Assembly (NCBI GenBank): GCA_030765065.1
Contig: CM060977.1
Span: forward strand, 91,405,795-91,469,794
Length of the DNA: 64,000 nucleotides
DNA from: Deroplatys truncata
Lineage: Eukaryota; Arthropoda; Insecta; Mantodea; Mantidae
Reading direction: 5' to 3'
The notes beneath the pieces were generated by a model. That model made no database searches. It saw nothing but the letters and a program-made list of their open reading frames with translations, and had not been told where the DNA came from. Positions 11,235 through 22,689 of the stretch are shown one piece after another. The translations under genes were made by a program, and so were the position numbers. Position 1 is the first letter of the stretch, and every line of letters starts with the position of its first letter.

Positions 11235-11660
11235 AATTTGAACATCATATTGAAAGAGCACCAAAGAAATATAAAACAGAAAAATCTTCTGTGTCATACC
11301 ACTTTTGGTCTGAGAACTACAACATTGCCAAACCATAAAATTGTTAAAACCAGTTTCCTCACACTAGAACTGACTATTTGGGAGAAAATATTCATTGTCA
11401 AGAATGCAGATAATTTGTGAATTTTGAAAAATCTGCCAATGAGTAGTTTGTTAGCTTCGTCACTCTACCAGTAAACGGCAGCAGGATCCAATACAGCCAG
11501 GAGAGGAGGAAGAAGAAATAAGAAGGAACATGCTTCAGTCACCAAACTGCTGATGATGAGAACAAATGGCCTCGAAAACATTCCAGGTTTAATAAACTTA
11601 GTAAGTGAAGGTTTGTGTAAAGATAGAGTGACTCATTCCTAATTCAACACGAAGAAAACT
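11235..11660 (+). mobile_element. Half of a Penelope-like fold-back, with hammerhead-like core
   Basis: Similar to the right half of 37290-37945 (shared CATGCTTCAGTC, GGTCTGAGAAC, GGGAGAAAATATTCATT). It holds CTGATGA at 11550-11556 and GAAA at 11574-11577 with a short GAG/CTC helix between them, as in minimal hammerhead ribozymes. Confidence 0.5.
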
Positions 11661-12276
11661 TCACTGTTTGTAGCACTTCTGTTTTTAGTAGTTAAATGTC
11701 CATATCCATTTCAATCAATACTAAACAAGTCCATCTGTGCCAATCAAAACTGAACAAGTCCTAAAGTCCTTTTACAATAATTCAAGGCAACATTATTTTT
11801 AAAAGCAGACAAATATCACTATTAAAAATATATCAGACACCTCAATATAACCATAAAATATGGAAATTATAGAAATAAAATGAAGGTAATTTTTAGTTTC
11901 TGTAAAATCTGAAACAAAGGATTTGTTCTTATTTTGAATGCAAGCTCCACATTTGGTGTTAAAGAGATAGGCATTTACTAAATTTTTTGAGTTCAACTAT
12001 CCTTCCATATTTTTGCAGTACAAAGAAAATGTTTGCATATGTACAACCTATTCATTTTTCGCTAGATAAATTTTATGTTTAGTTCTTTAGGAGATTTGTT
12101 AATTTATAACATGCAGATATTATGATGGATATGAGGTTAGGTACAGTGATTTCCAATTTAGGTGAAACTGTTAGTTTAGTATCACTTAAATCATGAAGTA
12201 TATTTTATTTGTAAAACCCATTTTAACTTTATGAAGGAGTTCCTCAAAAGGAAGTATTTAAAATAAAGTTAGTCAC

Positions 12277-12496
12277 CTTAGACAGTTCATGTTCTTGATT
12301 TCCAGTCCAAATGTGAACCACAGTATCTTCTGGCAGGACAACACCATTATCAAAAACTTCTTGCCAGACAAGAGAGCTTGCCTTTAGCTTTGAAGTAATG
12401 TCCACCAGACGCTGAATATAAACCTCCTCAAGTTTTGAATAATCACCAGTAATATTGTGACCTTCCATGTACTCCTTTATATCTGGATTGCTAGCC
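12277..12496 (-). CDS. HEXA/HEXB-like: beta-hexosaminidase exon 5b (copy A cassette)
   Basis: The exon is 220 nt with the same length, phase, acceptor (GCCACTTTAG|G) and donor (AAG|GTGACT) as exon 5a. The protein is identical to 5a except His for Asp in NQEHELSK. By hand I count four nucleotide differences in 220, three of them silent. The adjoining intron is much more diverged, at roughly one difference in eight, so this exon looks constrained rather than decaying. It lies 12 kb downstream of the exon 6a stop. It can only be used if exon 4 (40668-40872) splices past 5a/6a, or if the cassette is part of a separate transcript. No upstream exons 1-4 accompany it in this copy. Confidence 0.9.
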
Positions 12497-12689
12497 CTAA
12501 AGTGGCAGAGAAAGCTAATTATTATCGGTGAAGACCAAACTGAGTACTAAGATCTAAGTGTTACTAATTTATGAATTTTATTATTTTGCGATCTTTTTTT
12601 GGTTTATATTAAAAGAAAAAAGTTCATAATACTTTTATAGCATTAAAAATGATTTTAGATGATTCAAGAAAAAGCAAATATGTTGTATA

Positions 12690-13262
12690 AAATTTACATG
12701 ACTTTCTCTACCTGCTCATGTACAAACTATTCTTATTAAAGTTTCTTTTCCTTTCTACTTCATATTAATCAAAATAAATGTTTGTAGGAATGGTTGCATT
12801 ACACATTTCGCTGTAGTTACAGGGGACTAAAGTGATAGTCAAATCTTTAACAAGTAAATCGCTCTGCTATCCTTGCTTTGAAATTCCACTATTTGCATGA
12901 CCACCAGAAACAAATGAATAGAAACTTAGGACTTAATAAAAAGAAAGAAAAGACATATGTGATTTGATGAGATCTACAGTTTTTGTGTAGCAGTTTTTTT
13001 TTTCTAGTCCAATGGTTTACCATTATACTACAATACACAAAATTCATTTGGAATGAAGAGAGCCTCACAGCCTATTTGTTGAAAATTTAAACTATATATT
13101 TTATTTATAATACAACCTAACACAACCATCTTAAACATATGGCGTTTTAATTAAAACCATTGTCACTTTTGATAAATTAAAAAGCATTAAAACTTCTTCC
13201 ATGTAGAGGGTACTTTGGGGTGGGTTCCATAACAATGGATAAAACTAAATATTTTGGAAACA
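12690..13262 (+). mobile_element. Approximately 860-bp repeat family, copy c (truncated)
   Basis: Has the ACATGACTTTCTCTACCTGC start and the middle of the family but no conserved right end. It pairs with 29925-30790 in copy B, so it predates the duplication. Confidence 0.6.
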
Positions 13263-13605
13263 GACATTAATTCAAAGGAAATAATATACTAGCAATAATG
13301 TGTACACCACAGATGCAACATTTTGTATTTATGTAATACAGGCTAAAATGGGATTAATGCAAATCAAACATAGGATGAAAATTGAAAAGTGCTTGCTTTA
13401 GTATGCATCACCATATACTTCAGTTACTTTCAATCCATAATGATGTATAGGATTATGCATGGGTGATGCAATGGTTATAAACTGTCTTCATAGTCAGAAA
13501 AAAATTGCTCAGTAGTAGTCTGCAGAAATATTTAAATAATATTTGAAAGTACTCACTTTACTAATATAGTATTTAATCAAGTAATTAAATATTATAAATA
13601 TATAC

Positions 13606-14030
13606 AGGGTTATTCAAAAAGAAGGAACAGACTTTACAGATTTATTTCTAATGAACGACAATAGATAGCGACACAGGCGATACATTACTGAATAGAGAGA
13701 AGTTCAAAGTTTTATTTTGTGTGTTCAAAATGTGCACCATTTGTTATGTGAGGATGACTAGTGCTTTCCCATTTGCATACACAATCATCCTCTACAAATT
13801 TATTGTATTAATTGTAAATTGTTTATGACGAGGTGGCTCATTGTTGAACTTACAATGAAATGCACGCTGCAATGAAACAATGGATTCACTCTTTGCATAA
13901 TGCAGCACACAAAATGACTTTTCCTGTGGCATTGCCATTTTCTTGTAAATAGACACAGTGCCGCTGTAGGCACTGAATGGAACTGATAGGTGGGGCTTAA
14001 AACTTTGAACTTTCCTCTATTATATATATA
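13606..14030 (-). mobile_element. Tc1/mariner-type deletion derivative, copy A only
   Basis: Begins at TA with CAGGGTTATTCAAAAAGAAG and is flanked by TA-rich sequence. An inner inverted pair (AGAAGTTCAAAGTTTTATT and its complement near 13996-14015) marks the terminal repeats. Minus-strand frames give FTRKWQCHRKSHFVCCIMQR and a VCKWEST remnant of an N-terminal helix-turn-helix region. The matching site in copy B (about 31965) is empty. Confidence 0.6.
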
Positions 14031-14034
14031 CTTG

Positions 14035-16830
14035 GACAGAGTGTACATTAGCAACATATTCATGGAATTGGAACAAAGGATAGCTTAAAAACACCCATGC
14101 ATATGCTAGCATTATGTGAAAAGATCCTCTTTTATGAAGTAATAGAAGCCTATAGCAACTAACAGCAGTTTGCTTTTCAGTAACAAAGTATATGGATACA
14201 GATTGGAAGATTCTAAAGTGATCCTTTATGTCCACTGTTTATAATTTGTTTGCATTACTAATGGAATATTATCTCAATTTCTATATACCTTTTTAAAGCA
14301 TATAGGTATTGAAAATACTTAATGAACTATTACAACTTTTGATAATTTCATGGAATATTTTATAAAAGTTACTTGTGGACTTATTTATTTTTTGACAACT
14401 TGCTAATTAAGTAATCTGTATTTTATTGCATGATGTGTTAAATCGTTTTGCATTATTCTATTTATGCAAATATTGTCTTGTAAACTTTTTTATATTTTTA
14501 TTCATGGATTGTAAGTACTCAATAAATTTAAAACTTTGTTCTTGATGAGTCACCTGGTAACTGACACTTTACTCATCCATATTTATAAATGTGTTTATAC
14601 CAATAACTTATCTCATTTTATCTTATCTAATTTTATCTCCTCTTAGTATATGCATAAACACTTCAAGATTGAAGAACATATATTTAGTACTTTTATTACA
14701 GCTTTCTTGACATGAAATTTACAATATACTTATAACTTTCTTTAAAACTGGATACATCCTTATGAACAGTCCAATGTTAAAAAATGATTCATCATCACCA
14801 TCACCATCATGCTGATGGTATGCAACACAGTTTGGCAGAAACATTTGAATGCATTTATTGTGTTTGCTTAAAGTGGAAGTCTTATAATATTCAGTATTTT
14901 ATGAAAAGGTTTCATCAATAAAAGTAAACACATGCCGTTTCTCATATTACTTGTAAAGCACGATATAAAATTAATTACTATAATAAAATATGATAAAATA
15001 CAATATTTTAGCCATCTTTAATGCTTATGGGCATATTTTCAGTCTAATTGGTTGAAAATGCAGAGCGCCCAAAATATATTTCATGATGAAAGATATATTT
15101 ATAAACTGATGTGGAAAGGTAGAATCAACTGAAGAATTGAATGTTATAGCCAGGATTTGAACCATGAATTTTCAGCTTTCTGTACCTTTGCTCTAACCAA
15201 CTGATCTACCATGTTAGCATAAATTAAATTCCCCAACTGACTCACATTTTTTCTGATTGGGGAAATTTAATGTTATACTGGCACATTACCATGGTACTTC
15301 AGTTGATTAGAAGAATGGCACAGAAAGCCAAAGATCTGTGATTCAAATCCTGGCTATTGCATTGAATTTTTCAGTCTGATTGTACTTTTCCAACTAGGAC
15401 CTACATACAACTTGTGTGAAAGAACAATAGATCAAGCCATGATTTTTCTGACAAATGCATTTAGAAAAGTGAGGTTTGTACAGGGGTGGCTGCGAGGGTA
15501 GAACCTCTAAGCCATGGCAGAACCTTAATAAAATGAAGAAATGCATATTTGAAATTATTTGTATATACCACGATTATATTAAGAATATGGTCATGCTTAT
15601 TATTCTTAATGGTACAATGAAATGGCTTGTCTGAACAATAGCAAACAATAGAAACTGAAGGAAATGACTGCAAATTGCAAGTTTGCAACCTTATTATATT
15701 ATTAATCTATGGATCTGTGGCACTTCTATCCTGGCACAGATTCATAGCACTCTTGATTGTAGTGGGGATTGGAGGGGAAAGAGGATAGCCCATATTCATG
15801 CCAGTTAGTTACTCTCAGCGCTTATCTTGGCAGCACATGCGAATCAGAAGTATCAACTTTATCATACACTTACAAGTCCTATGACAAAGTGTACTATACT
15901 GAGAAGTGAGAAATAAGATACCAATCACTTGCAGTGTGAAACTTAGCAGAAAATCGTCCTTTGTTACATCATATTCGTCATTAATTTTCTATTGTTTATA
16001 CTTAAAATTAAATGAATAATTTTTTATAATGCTGCCTGCACTGCCAGCAGTCCAGCAGATAATTGAAAGAGAAGTAAAGACTACAGAAAGCACCTGCACC
16101 CGGCCAGCTATGAGTTTGCATGCTTGATTTGAACGGGAACTATGGTGTTTGGCTTAGTGTGTGCACTTGTGCTGTGTAATAGTGCCTCTACAATTAAGAG
16201 CCTGTATTGTAATCTTCAGTTAAGGTTCCAGTTAGATATTAACTGGGAGTCAGGGCAAATTTTCATATTATGACCTTCGGTTAACAGCTAATTCTTGCGA
16301 TGAACTAACTGCCACCTTGGGTAGTGGTTAGGGTACTAACTTGGAGGAAATCAAATAAAAATGGAGCAATGGTGGTATATTTATTGCATCATATAAGAAT
16401 TTCGGGAAGGTATTCCTGGCACTACCATTGCATTCATATCTCAGCCGCCACTGAGTTTGCACAATTAAGCAGCTATCATAAGCTTTACAAAATCCCAGCA
16501 ACTTTAGGAGATATTAGTTTTTCCTCTTTTTTGAAAAACTTTGCGATGAACACTAGGTTCAGTGCTTCTCATATATAGCACACATTTGCTGTTACAAGGG
16601 CCACCCACAGGGGAAATCATGGCACAAGTTGCCCAATCAGGAACATTTTTGGGGGCAATTCAAAACTGGGGAATATAAAAATACTGAAGTAAATTAATGC
16701 AGGTAATATAAAGACATTTATTAGAATTTTTAATCAAGCACTGTAATTGTTAACTGAGTTTGTAACTTTACATTAGTTAATCTAAATCTGTTGTATCCCC
16801 CCAAAATAAAGTAATGCTAAGTACAATTCA
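14035..16830. other. Rest of copy A: intronic sequence, no gene seen
   Basis: 14035-15100 and 15430-15480 match copy B as plain intron. 15482-16470 is present only in copy A; it begins TACAGGGGTGGC, like some hAT ends, but I could not find a matching right end. 16310-16420 has a weak tRNA-like box A (GTAGTGGTTAGGGTAC). 16600-16830 has no match in the window. No open frame here is credible. Confidence 0.5.
15110..15425. mobile_element. Fold-back element with two inverted tRNA-like halves (copy A)
   Basis: The minus strand of 15150-15215 reads ATCAGTTGGTTAGAGCAAAG then GGTTCAAATCCTGGC, good matches to pol III boxes A and B. An inverted, more decayed partner follows at 15285-15375. It is the paralogue of 40078-40400, so it was present before the duplication. 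Confidence 0.65.
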
Positions 16831-18256
16831 AGAGTGTGAGGTGAGCAATGGAGAAAGAAGATTGTGTGGCAAGGAGCTCTGTCACTGAGAAGAAAAGCGA
16901 AACAAGTGACAATGAGAGTAGAACTTGCTGTACACAGAATGAGAATAGGGTTATTTATGAAAGGTTAAATGTAGCAAAACATAATGATAAATTGGTTAGT
17001 GCCTGAAAGCATAATATTTATGCTATTAATGATAGGTGGGATTGAACTAAATCCAGGACCTGAGCAAATACAAACAATGTTAGAGAAGCTTGAAGAAAAA
17101 CTGAATAAGATACATGGAATGGAACAACACATAAATGACAACCTGAAGCAAGTAGCCAAAGAAATAAGAGAAGACATTGGAGAAGAGGTGATAGGAATAA
17201 TGAGAGATGTAGATGGGATCAAGGTGAAAATGGAGAGAATGGATGAGAAGATTAAATTTGGTGCTCATGGGTGTGGACGAGAGAAGAGGTGTTTGGCAAA
17301 TGGAAGAAGTAAGGAAAATTCTAATGGACAAACTAGAAATGGGTCTGACAGGATGGGAGATTGTGGAGGCATATCAAGTAGGAAGGCAAAGTAGAAAAAG
17401 ACCAATAATAGCAAAATTTGCAACATCCAATTTAATTCATGAAATTTTAAGAAAAGAAAAGATGTTAAAAGGGAGCAACATATTTATAAACAAAGACTTG
17501 GCAATAGCTCAGAGAGATGTAAAAAGAAATTTCATTAAGATGATGATGGAACCAAGATCAGAAGGCAAACAAGCATTTATACGATAGCTACATCTCTGGA
17601 TAGATGGAGTGGATGTAACATATGTGGGCAAGAAGGGCATATGGAGGAAAGAAACAGAATGGAAGGAAACAAGTCAGCACAAAAGGAGTGAACAAGACGA
17701 TTCAACATCCATGGCAGGCAGATTATTATATATGGATAATTTAGTGGTAGGATCTATGTCAGTAGTTGGGTTACAAAGGGCAATAAATGAAGTTCAGAAA
17801 TTAAGAGGGATAAGAGGTAGAGATAAAGGAATATGTGAAATGTTTGGTGAACAAGAAAGTGTAACACATTGTGTGATGGAATGTAAGAAGTCAGTATTAT
17901 GGAGAAAAAAGGTTTGGGAGGAAACATGGGAAAAAATAGAGGGGAAAATTGTATGTATAAAAATGTTAATGGAGAAAGAAGAAAGTAAAATTAGATTGGT
18001 GACTTCATAGAGAAAGCAAAAGAAAAATGGGCGAGGGAAGTAAGGAGTATAAGAAAATATAGAGGTAAGGAGGGGGAGAACTAAGATAAAAGAGAAGAGA
18101 TAACATAAGCTCCAGGCTGGACAAATAGCCTGGGTGGCATGCAAGCCGAGGTAGGAACAAGCTTAGTTTAATTTGTACATAGTTTATGTTAGACAAATGA
18201 AAAAAATTGTAAAAGCTATGTAAAAGAAGTAATACAAATAAATTCATTCATTCATT
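16831..18256 (+). mobile_element. Internally deleted LINE with perfect 13-bp target-site duplication
   Basis: Flanked by TAAGTACAATTCA at 16818-16830 and 18257-18269. The 5' part encodes ORF1. After 17700 the frame jumps to LLYMDNLVVGSMSVVGLQRA, the RT active-site region with YMDN in place of YADD. It then runs straight to the C-terminal VTHCVMECKKS knuckle, so most of ORF2 is deleted. It ends in (ATTC)n. It lies between the two duplication arms and is the family parent of the fragments at 1800, 4265 and 21970. Confidence 0.8.
16984..17590 (+). pseudogene. LINE ORF1 protein with N-terminal 2A-like motif, frameshifted
   Basis: The reading frame opens at 16984 with a hydrophobic stretch (IIFMLLMIGG) ending in GGIELNPGP, residues 18-26, at 17035-17061. 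This matches the 2A ribosome-skipping consensus D-V/I-E-x-N-P-G-P except that the Asp is Gly. A charged coiled-coil region follows (EQIQTMLEKLEEKLNKIHG). Near 17255-17265 a frameshift moves the reading to the frame of 17243-17587, whose LNLVLMGVDE, ILMDKLEMGL and FATSNLIHEILRKEK look like an RNA-binding ORF1 C-terminal domain. 2A-like motifs at ORF starts are known in CR1/L2-type LINEs. The frameshift and the missing Asp suggest this copy is inactive. Confidence 0.65.
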
Positions 18257-18269
18257 TAAGTACAATTCA

Positions 18270-20050
18270 TACTGTATGGTATAATGTGGTGTATCAAATG
18301 ATAATTTTTGGAAATGTATAAACAGAACTATAACATTATAGGTAGGTAAATAGTTGTTCAGAACCTATAGTGTTATTACACATTCTATATTGGTCTATTT
18401 GGATACAATAGGATACATTGAAATACCAGGTAATAAAATACAACCCCTGTCAAATATTTTTATTTGCAAGATTTTGCTGCAAATACTACAATTTGTTTTA
18501 TTGAGTTTAACTTTCCAAATATTTATTTAAGCTTTTATTGTGTACTGGTATCACAATAGGTCTATAGTACCTATAAGATAGCCCCTTTGTGAAGCTTTCC
18601 AGTGGCATAAAAAAGGAACTAAATAGTTGAAATTGAGCTCACAGAAAAATTAGGGAAGGAGGATTGTTTGGCAGGGGGGAGAGGGTTGATGTGCCATAGC
18701 CTTTTGGATGAATGGGCATGCCTGAGTGAGTGATTCCTGTTTTAGAAGAATCTAAATTGCTATTCACTAGGGGGAGAGAGAGAGGGAGAGGGGGAGAGGG
18801 GAGGGAGAGGGAGGGAGAGAGAGGGAGAGAGAATATTTACAACCTCCCCAAAAACTGGAGTCTCAAAGAACAGGTCAGAAGATTGACTATAGTAAGTGGT
18901 AAGTGTAAGTTTTTCTATCCAGAATTATAAGTAAACAGTTTTGCATTTGACAACAGCCCACCTCCATGAAACAGTGTGCTTTTACCCTAAATTATTTGTC
19001 AGAAGTTTCCCTGAACCCTCTATATTTCCTCTCTAGCATTCCGAAACATAATAAACCAATCTATGACATGCAGTTTGATCTTGGTAAAGTGTTGTAAAAG
19101 TGAACTTCCATCCAGTGAAAGATATTTTTTTATTTATTTTATTTTCCTGAACCTGAAATAAGAGACAGAAAAATCGAGAAACTTGGCTGTCTACTCTAAA
19201 TCATTATTACACGCATAAACTCAATATACTGTATAGATGCTTAATTAAGCTAAAAGTTCCTTAAACATACATTATGCATGTTTTTATCCCCAGAAAGGAC
19301 AAAACATGCATATATGCTTGGAAAAAGTAGGCACATTTGGAACCAGAAAGTAATGAAACGAATAAGTACTAAGTTTGAGCTACATCTTACATTCCTATAA
19401 AACATGAATTTGCATGGAATTCTTATCTTATTCATCACAAAATGAACAGGATACTTATAATTCAAAGAAATGCCTGAGATGTATATGTAATCCAAAAAAG
19501 TTTCTGTAAAAGAAATATTTAAAAATTGATGCATATTAACAATAGTATCACTGCATATAAAGTTATATTTTTGTATAATTAACATTAGGAGGGCCAATCA
19601 AACTGACCAGTTCAAAATTTATAGTTGTGTGTATGTCGCATACCAGTGAACACAGTGAAATGAAACTTAATGAATTGTCATAAATTTATTAACGTTACAT
19701 TGCTACTTTTTAAGACCACGCTGGTAAATTTGACCATTAACATATTTCAGCTTTCCTGCTACTATAGTATTAAAAATAATACTTTCATTTTGTCCTGCAC
19801 ATAAAAATTAACATTGCATTGTTGTTTCTAGCTAATTCAAGAATCACTTACTGTTATTTATCCATGTATAATGTTTTAGTTACACATGCAAAGGCTGAAA
19901 ACTAACTACCACATTAGTTTGTTTATTATATTTTTTCTGTACTAAAATGGCACAGGGACATCTGAAACATGACATAATATTGCAACACTTTAAATTGTTG
20001 TCTGATATTGAGTTAGAAGGGGAAGATCCTTGCAATTTATGTGAAGAACT
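18270..20050. other. Spacer between duplication arms, no gene; purine-rich tract
   Basis: I see no coding frame that is more than chance. 18769-18832 is an almost pure GGGAGA-type purine tract. 19880-20140 holds a 63-codon frame (EDPCNLCEELELAIDNENSH) that looks like a decayed transposase N-terminus, also present at 950-1040; it is too short to name. Confidence 0.55.
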
Positions 20051-20167
20051 TGAGCTTGCAATTGACAATGAGAACAGTCATAGTGATTACATCGCTTTAC
20101 AACAGGTTAATGATGATGGTGAAAGTAAAAAACATTAAAAGAACAATTGTTAACTCTAAAAGGATGA

Positions 20168-20935
20168 TTAACCCTGCAGTCGTCGCGCAGTGTTTTGTAC
20201 CTGTAGTAGTCTCTCAGACTGAGAGTCTGCATGGGGAAAAATATATATTTATAACTGAATAACAACAAAGTAACACAGAATATACAATTTAATATGTTTG
20301 AATTTTAATTTACTAAGAACACAGGTTTTGTAAAACAATAAATCCAGTCCAGTACTCCTGAAATTGATTTCTTAATACATAATGTGTGCTTCAAATTTGC
20401 AAAAAAATATGTCATAAACAGAATGAAATGCAAACATTGGTTACTGCAGTACTTCATATGGTACATTTCAGTCACAGTCTTGAACTTTAATGGTCATGCC
20501 CTGCCAAAATCTGCACAACAATATTCCTGATTCTTTCGAACTCTGTTTCATAATGGTTCATTCTGCAAAACAAATGGATAAATAAAAGAAACTTCACTGA
20601 TCTGAACATAACAAAACGAGTGACTAATAGAAATGAAACTTTAATAACAAGAAAACCCTTGAGAATGAGCAGTTGTATAACTCATATTTACTATTTCTGC
20701 TAACAGCATCAATGCAGATAATTTCCGTCATTACTTGCGTGGGACTTTCAGTCTGCAATTGTTGACCATTTCAGAACCACTGCACAAGTCCAAGTGAAAC
20801 AAAGGAATAACGTAATACTGCTTAATGCGGTAAGGCACTCGGGTCACATGATTCCTAAGTTCAAAGGAGTTAAAGGGAATGACATAAATACTTTTGTGTG
20901 GTCTGTGAGTCTGTATGCAACTACTGCAGGGTTAA
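20168..20935. mobile_element. piggyBac-like non-autonomous element, copy B only
   Basis: TTAA at both ends (20168-20171 and 20932-20935) with inverted ends CCCTGCAGTCGTC and CAACTACTGCAGGG, the layout of piggyBac elements, which duplicate TTAA and start CCY. The interior of about 760 bp has no transposase. Copy A (about 1050) lacks it. Confidence 0.78.
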
Positions 20936-21082
20936 AGATGTGATACATTGTGGTTAAAGGTAAGAACAGTGAAGGATTATAATTTGTCATAATATTCTTG
21001 ATGAAAATAATATTATTATATACTTTGTGGTAGTATATATAATGAAAATAATTTCTTCAATTTATTTCAGAATTATATTTGT

Positions 21083-21350
21083 TTTACCAATATAAAAACA
21101 TTAAAAACAACTGGTAATTCTAAAATGAGGATTAAAAGTGAAAATTATCAGGGAATGATGTACCGGTCAAAATAACCATTGCTTGTCTCATTAGGGATCA
21201 AAACTCCTGGTGGTTTTTTACCAATATAAAAACATTAAAAACAACTGGTAATTCTAAAATGAGGATTAAAAGTGAAAATTATCAGGGAATGATGTACCGG
21301 TCAAAATAACCATTGCTTGTCTCATTAGGTAGATCAAAACTCCTGGTGTT
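21083..21350. repeat. Tandem duplication, unit about 134 bp, two copies
   Basis: ACCAATATAAAAACATTAAA at 21086 recurs at 21220. The two units are nearly identical through CTCCTGGTG, so this is a recent local duplication inside copy B. Confidence 0.85.
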
Positions 21351-21969
21351 CCTAGTGTTAAGAGGAGTGAAGAAATCAGCACATTAAACAAACAGCATTA
21401 TTCATGTAACACTAAAGGTATTCGAGTTTTTACTACAAGAGTTACAACAGATAAAGATACCTACATCAGAGACCCCTATATTTAACAACTACCGGAACAC
21501 TAAATGCTGCACACTGCAACTCATTTAAAATGATGTTGAAGAACTATCTGCTGGATAAATGCTTGTATACTATTGATGAACTCAGCTTTTTTAGTAAATG
21601 TTGCACTGTAGCTAAGTAAAAAATAATGTAGTTTCTCTCTTAGGAAGAACTGGCTAGGTGAAATTAGGTATCAACTTACAATAAATGTTATAAATATATA
21701 CTAGTTGGCCACGATATGAGTGCATGTGGTGGGAAGAGGTACTAAACTGTTATGGAACAAGTGGGCAGGGCATTGGAAGGACAGTCAGGTAAAGAAAACA
21801 TCTGTAATTCTGGGTTGCATTTACTAACGATGCTGAGGTCTGCAAAATGTAGTACCGTTTTCATTGAGCTACTGTACATTCATCTTTCACTCCCCTCTGA
21901 TGACGACGTTTATGTCAACAAAGCACTGGCATCCTCCTCCAAGCACACTCATATCTGGCTGACTAGTAC

Positions 21970-22580
21970 ATATGCCTAGGAAGAGAGGGTTTGTTGACAA
22001 GATTCTGGGAATTAAATGCCAGTTGGAAGATACGGACAAACAGAATTTATGGGCAATGTTAGAAAAACAGTTCTGTAAAGGAGATTTGGAAGTAATGATG
22101 GGAAAGATATGTATATCAAGAGGTGTAATTGGGACAAAAGAGAAGGAGCTAGGAGATCCAAAGGTTACAGGGAAAGGGCAGAAGAAGGAATTTGCCCTAT
22201 ATGTAGGAACAAAGAAAATACAGCCCACATTTTATTAGATATCTGGAAGATAAGAGTTTATTCAAAATAAATGGTTCAAGATTGCAAAAATATTAGTAAT
22301 AATGTTTGTACACATTCTTAGATTATTAATATAGGGAGAATTCTTATCTAGAGTTACAAAGAAATGGATCTGGTCTGTAAATTAAATTGAAATATGTAGC
22401 ACAAACTAGTCTGTAAAATTATAAAGTATAATCATAATTTGATAACAGCAAAACAACAATAGTTGTAGAAAGTAATATTATTTATTATTTTATATGACCT
22501 GGAAGGGAACCTGGGTTAACTGCAGGCCATATACACACTGTAAAGAGCTCAGTACAAATAAACAAATTAATATTGGGTAC
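21970..22580 (+). mobile_element. LINE 3' end fragment (copy B member)
   Basis: Partner of 1800-2450. In shifting frames it gives PRKRGFVDKILGIKCQLED and CPICRNKENTAHILLD, the zinc-binding C-terminus typical of many non-LTR retrotransposon proteins. It carries frameshifts and no intact ORF; the tail is ATAAACAAAT. Confidence 0.6.
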
Positions 22581-22689
22581 AGATTTCTAGAAATTGAAAC
22601 ATATCTCTGTAATCTTCTTTTTAATATGAAACAATTCACAGTAAATAGAGCTTTAACCATGAAAGAACTTTAATTACAATTTCAATGTT

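Larger units (their letters stand above)
950..16595. repeat. Segmental duplication, copy A (exons 5b and 6b)
   Basis: The sequence is collinear and same-strand with 20050-40600. Anchor pairs include 960-1045 with 20065-20155, 1807-2450 with 21972-22580, 2560-3290 with 22690-24195, 5940-6797 with 24200-25090, 10340-11200 with 25090-28010, 12000-12545 with 28030-28540, 12700-13600 with 29930-31965, 14020-14900 with 31965-39880 and 15000-15480 with 39960-40460. Non-exonic anchors differ at very roughly one base in ten. About 950 bp at the left is cut by the gypsy fragment. Size differences come from later insertions in either arm. Confidence 0.88.

Noticed and set aside
15150..15215. tRNA gene on the minus strand
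   Set aside because: A and B boxes are present but no complete acceptor stem or anticodon arm; it is part of a repeated fold-back element.
17794..18247. Two minus-strand hydrophobic frames
   Set aside because: Antisense of the A/G-rich LINE at 16831-18256; hydrophobicity reflects T-rich codons.
18730..18930. Gly/Arg/Glu-rich small protein
   Set aside because: Encoded by the purine-rich simple repeat.
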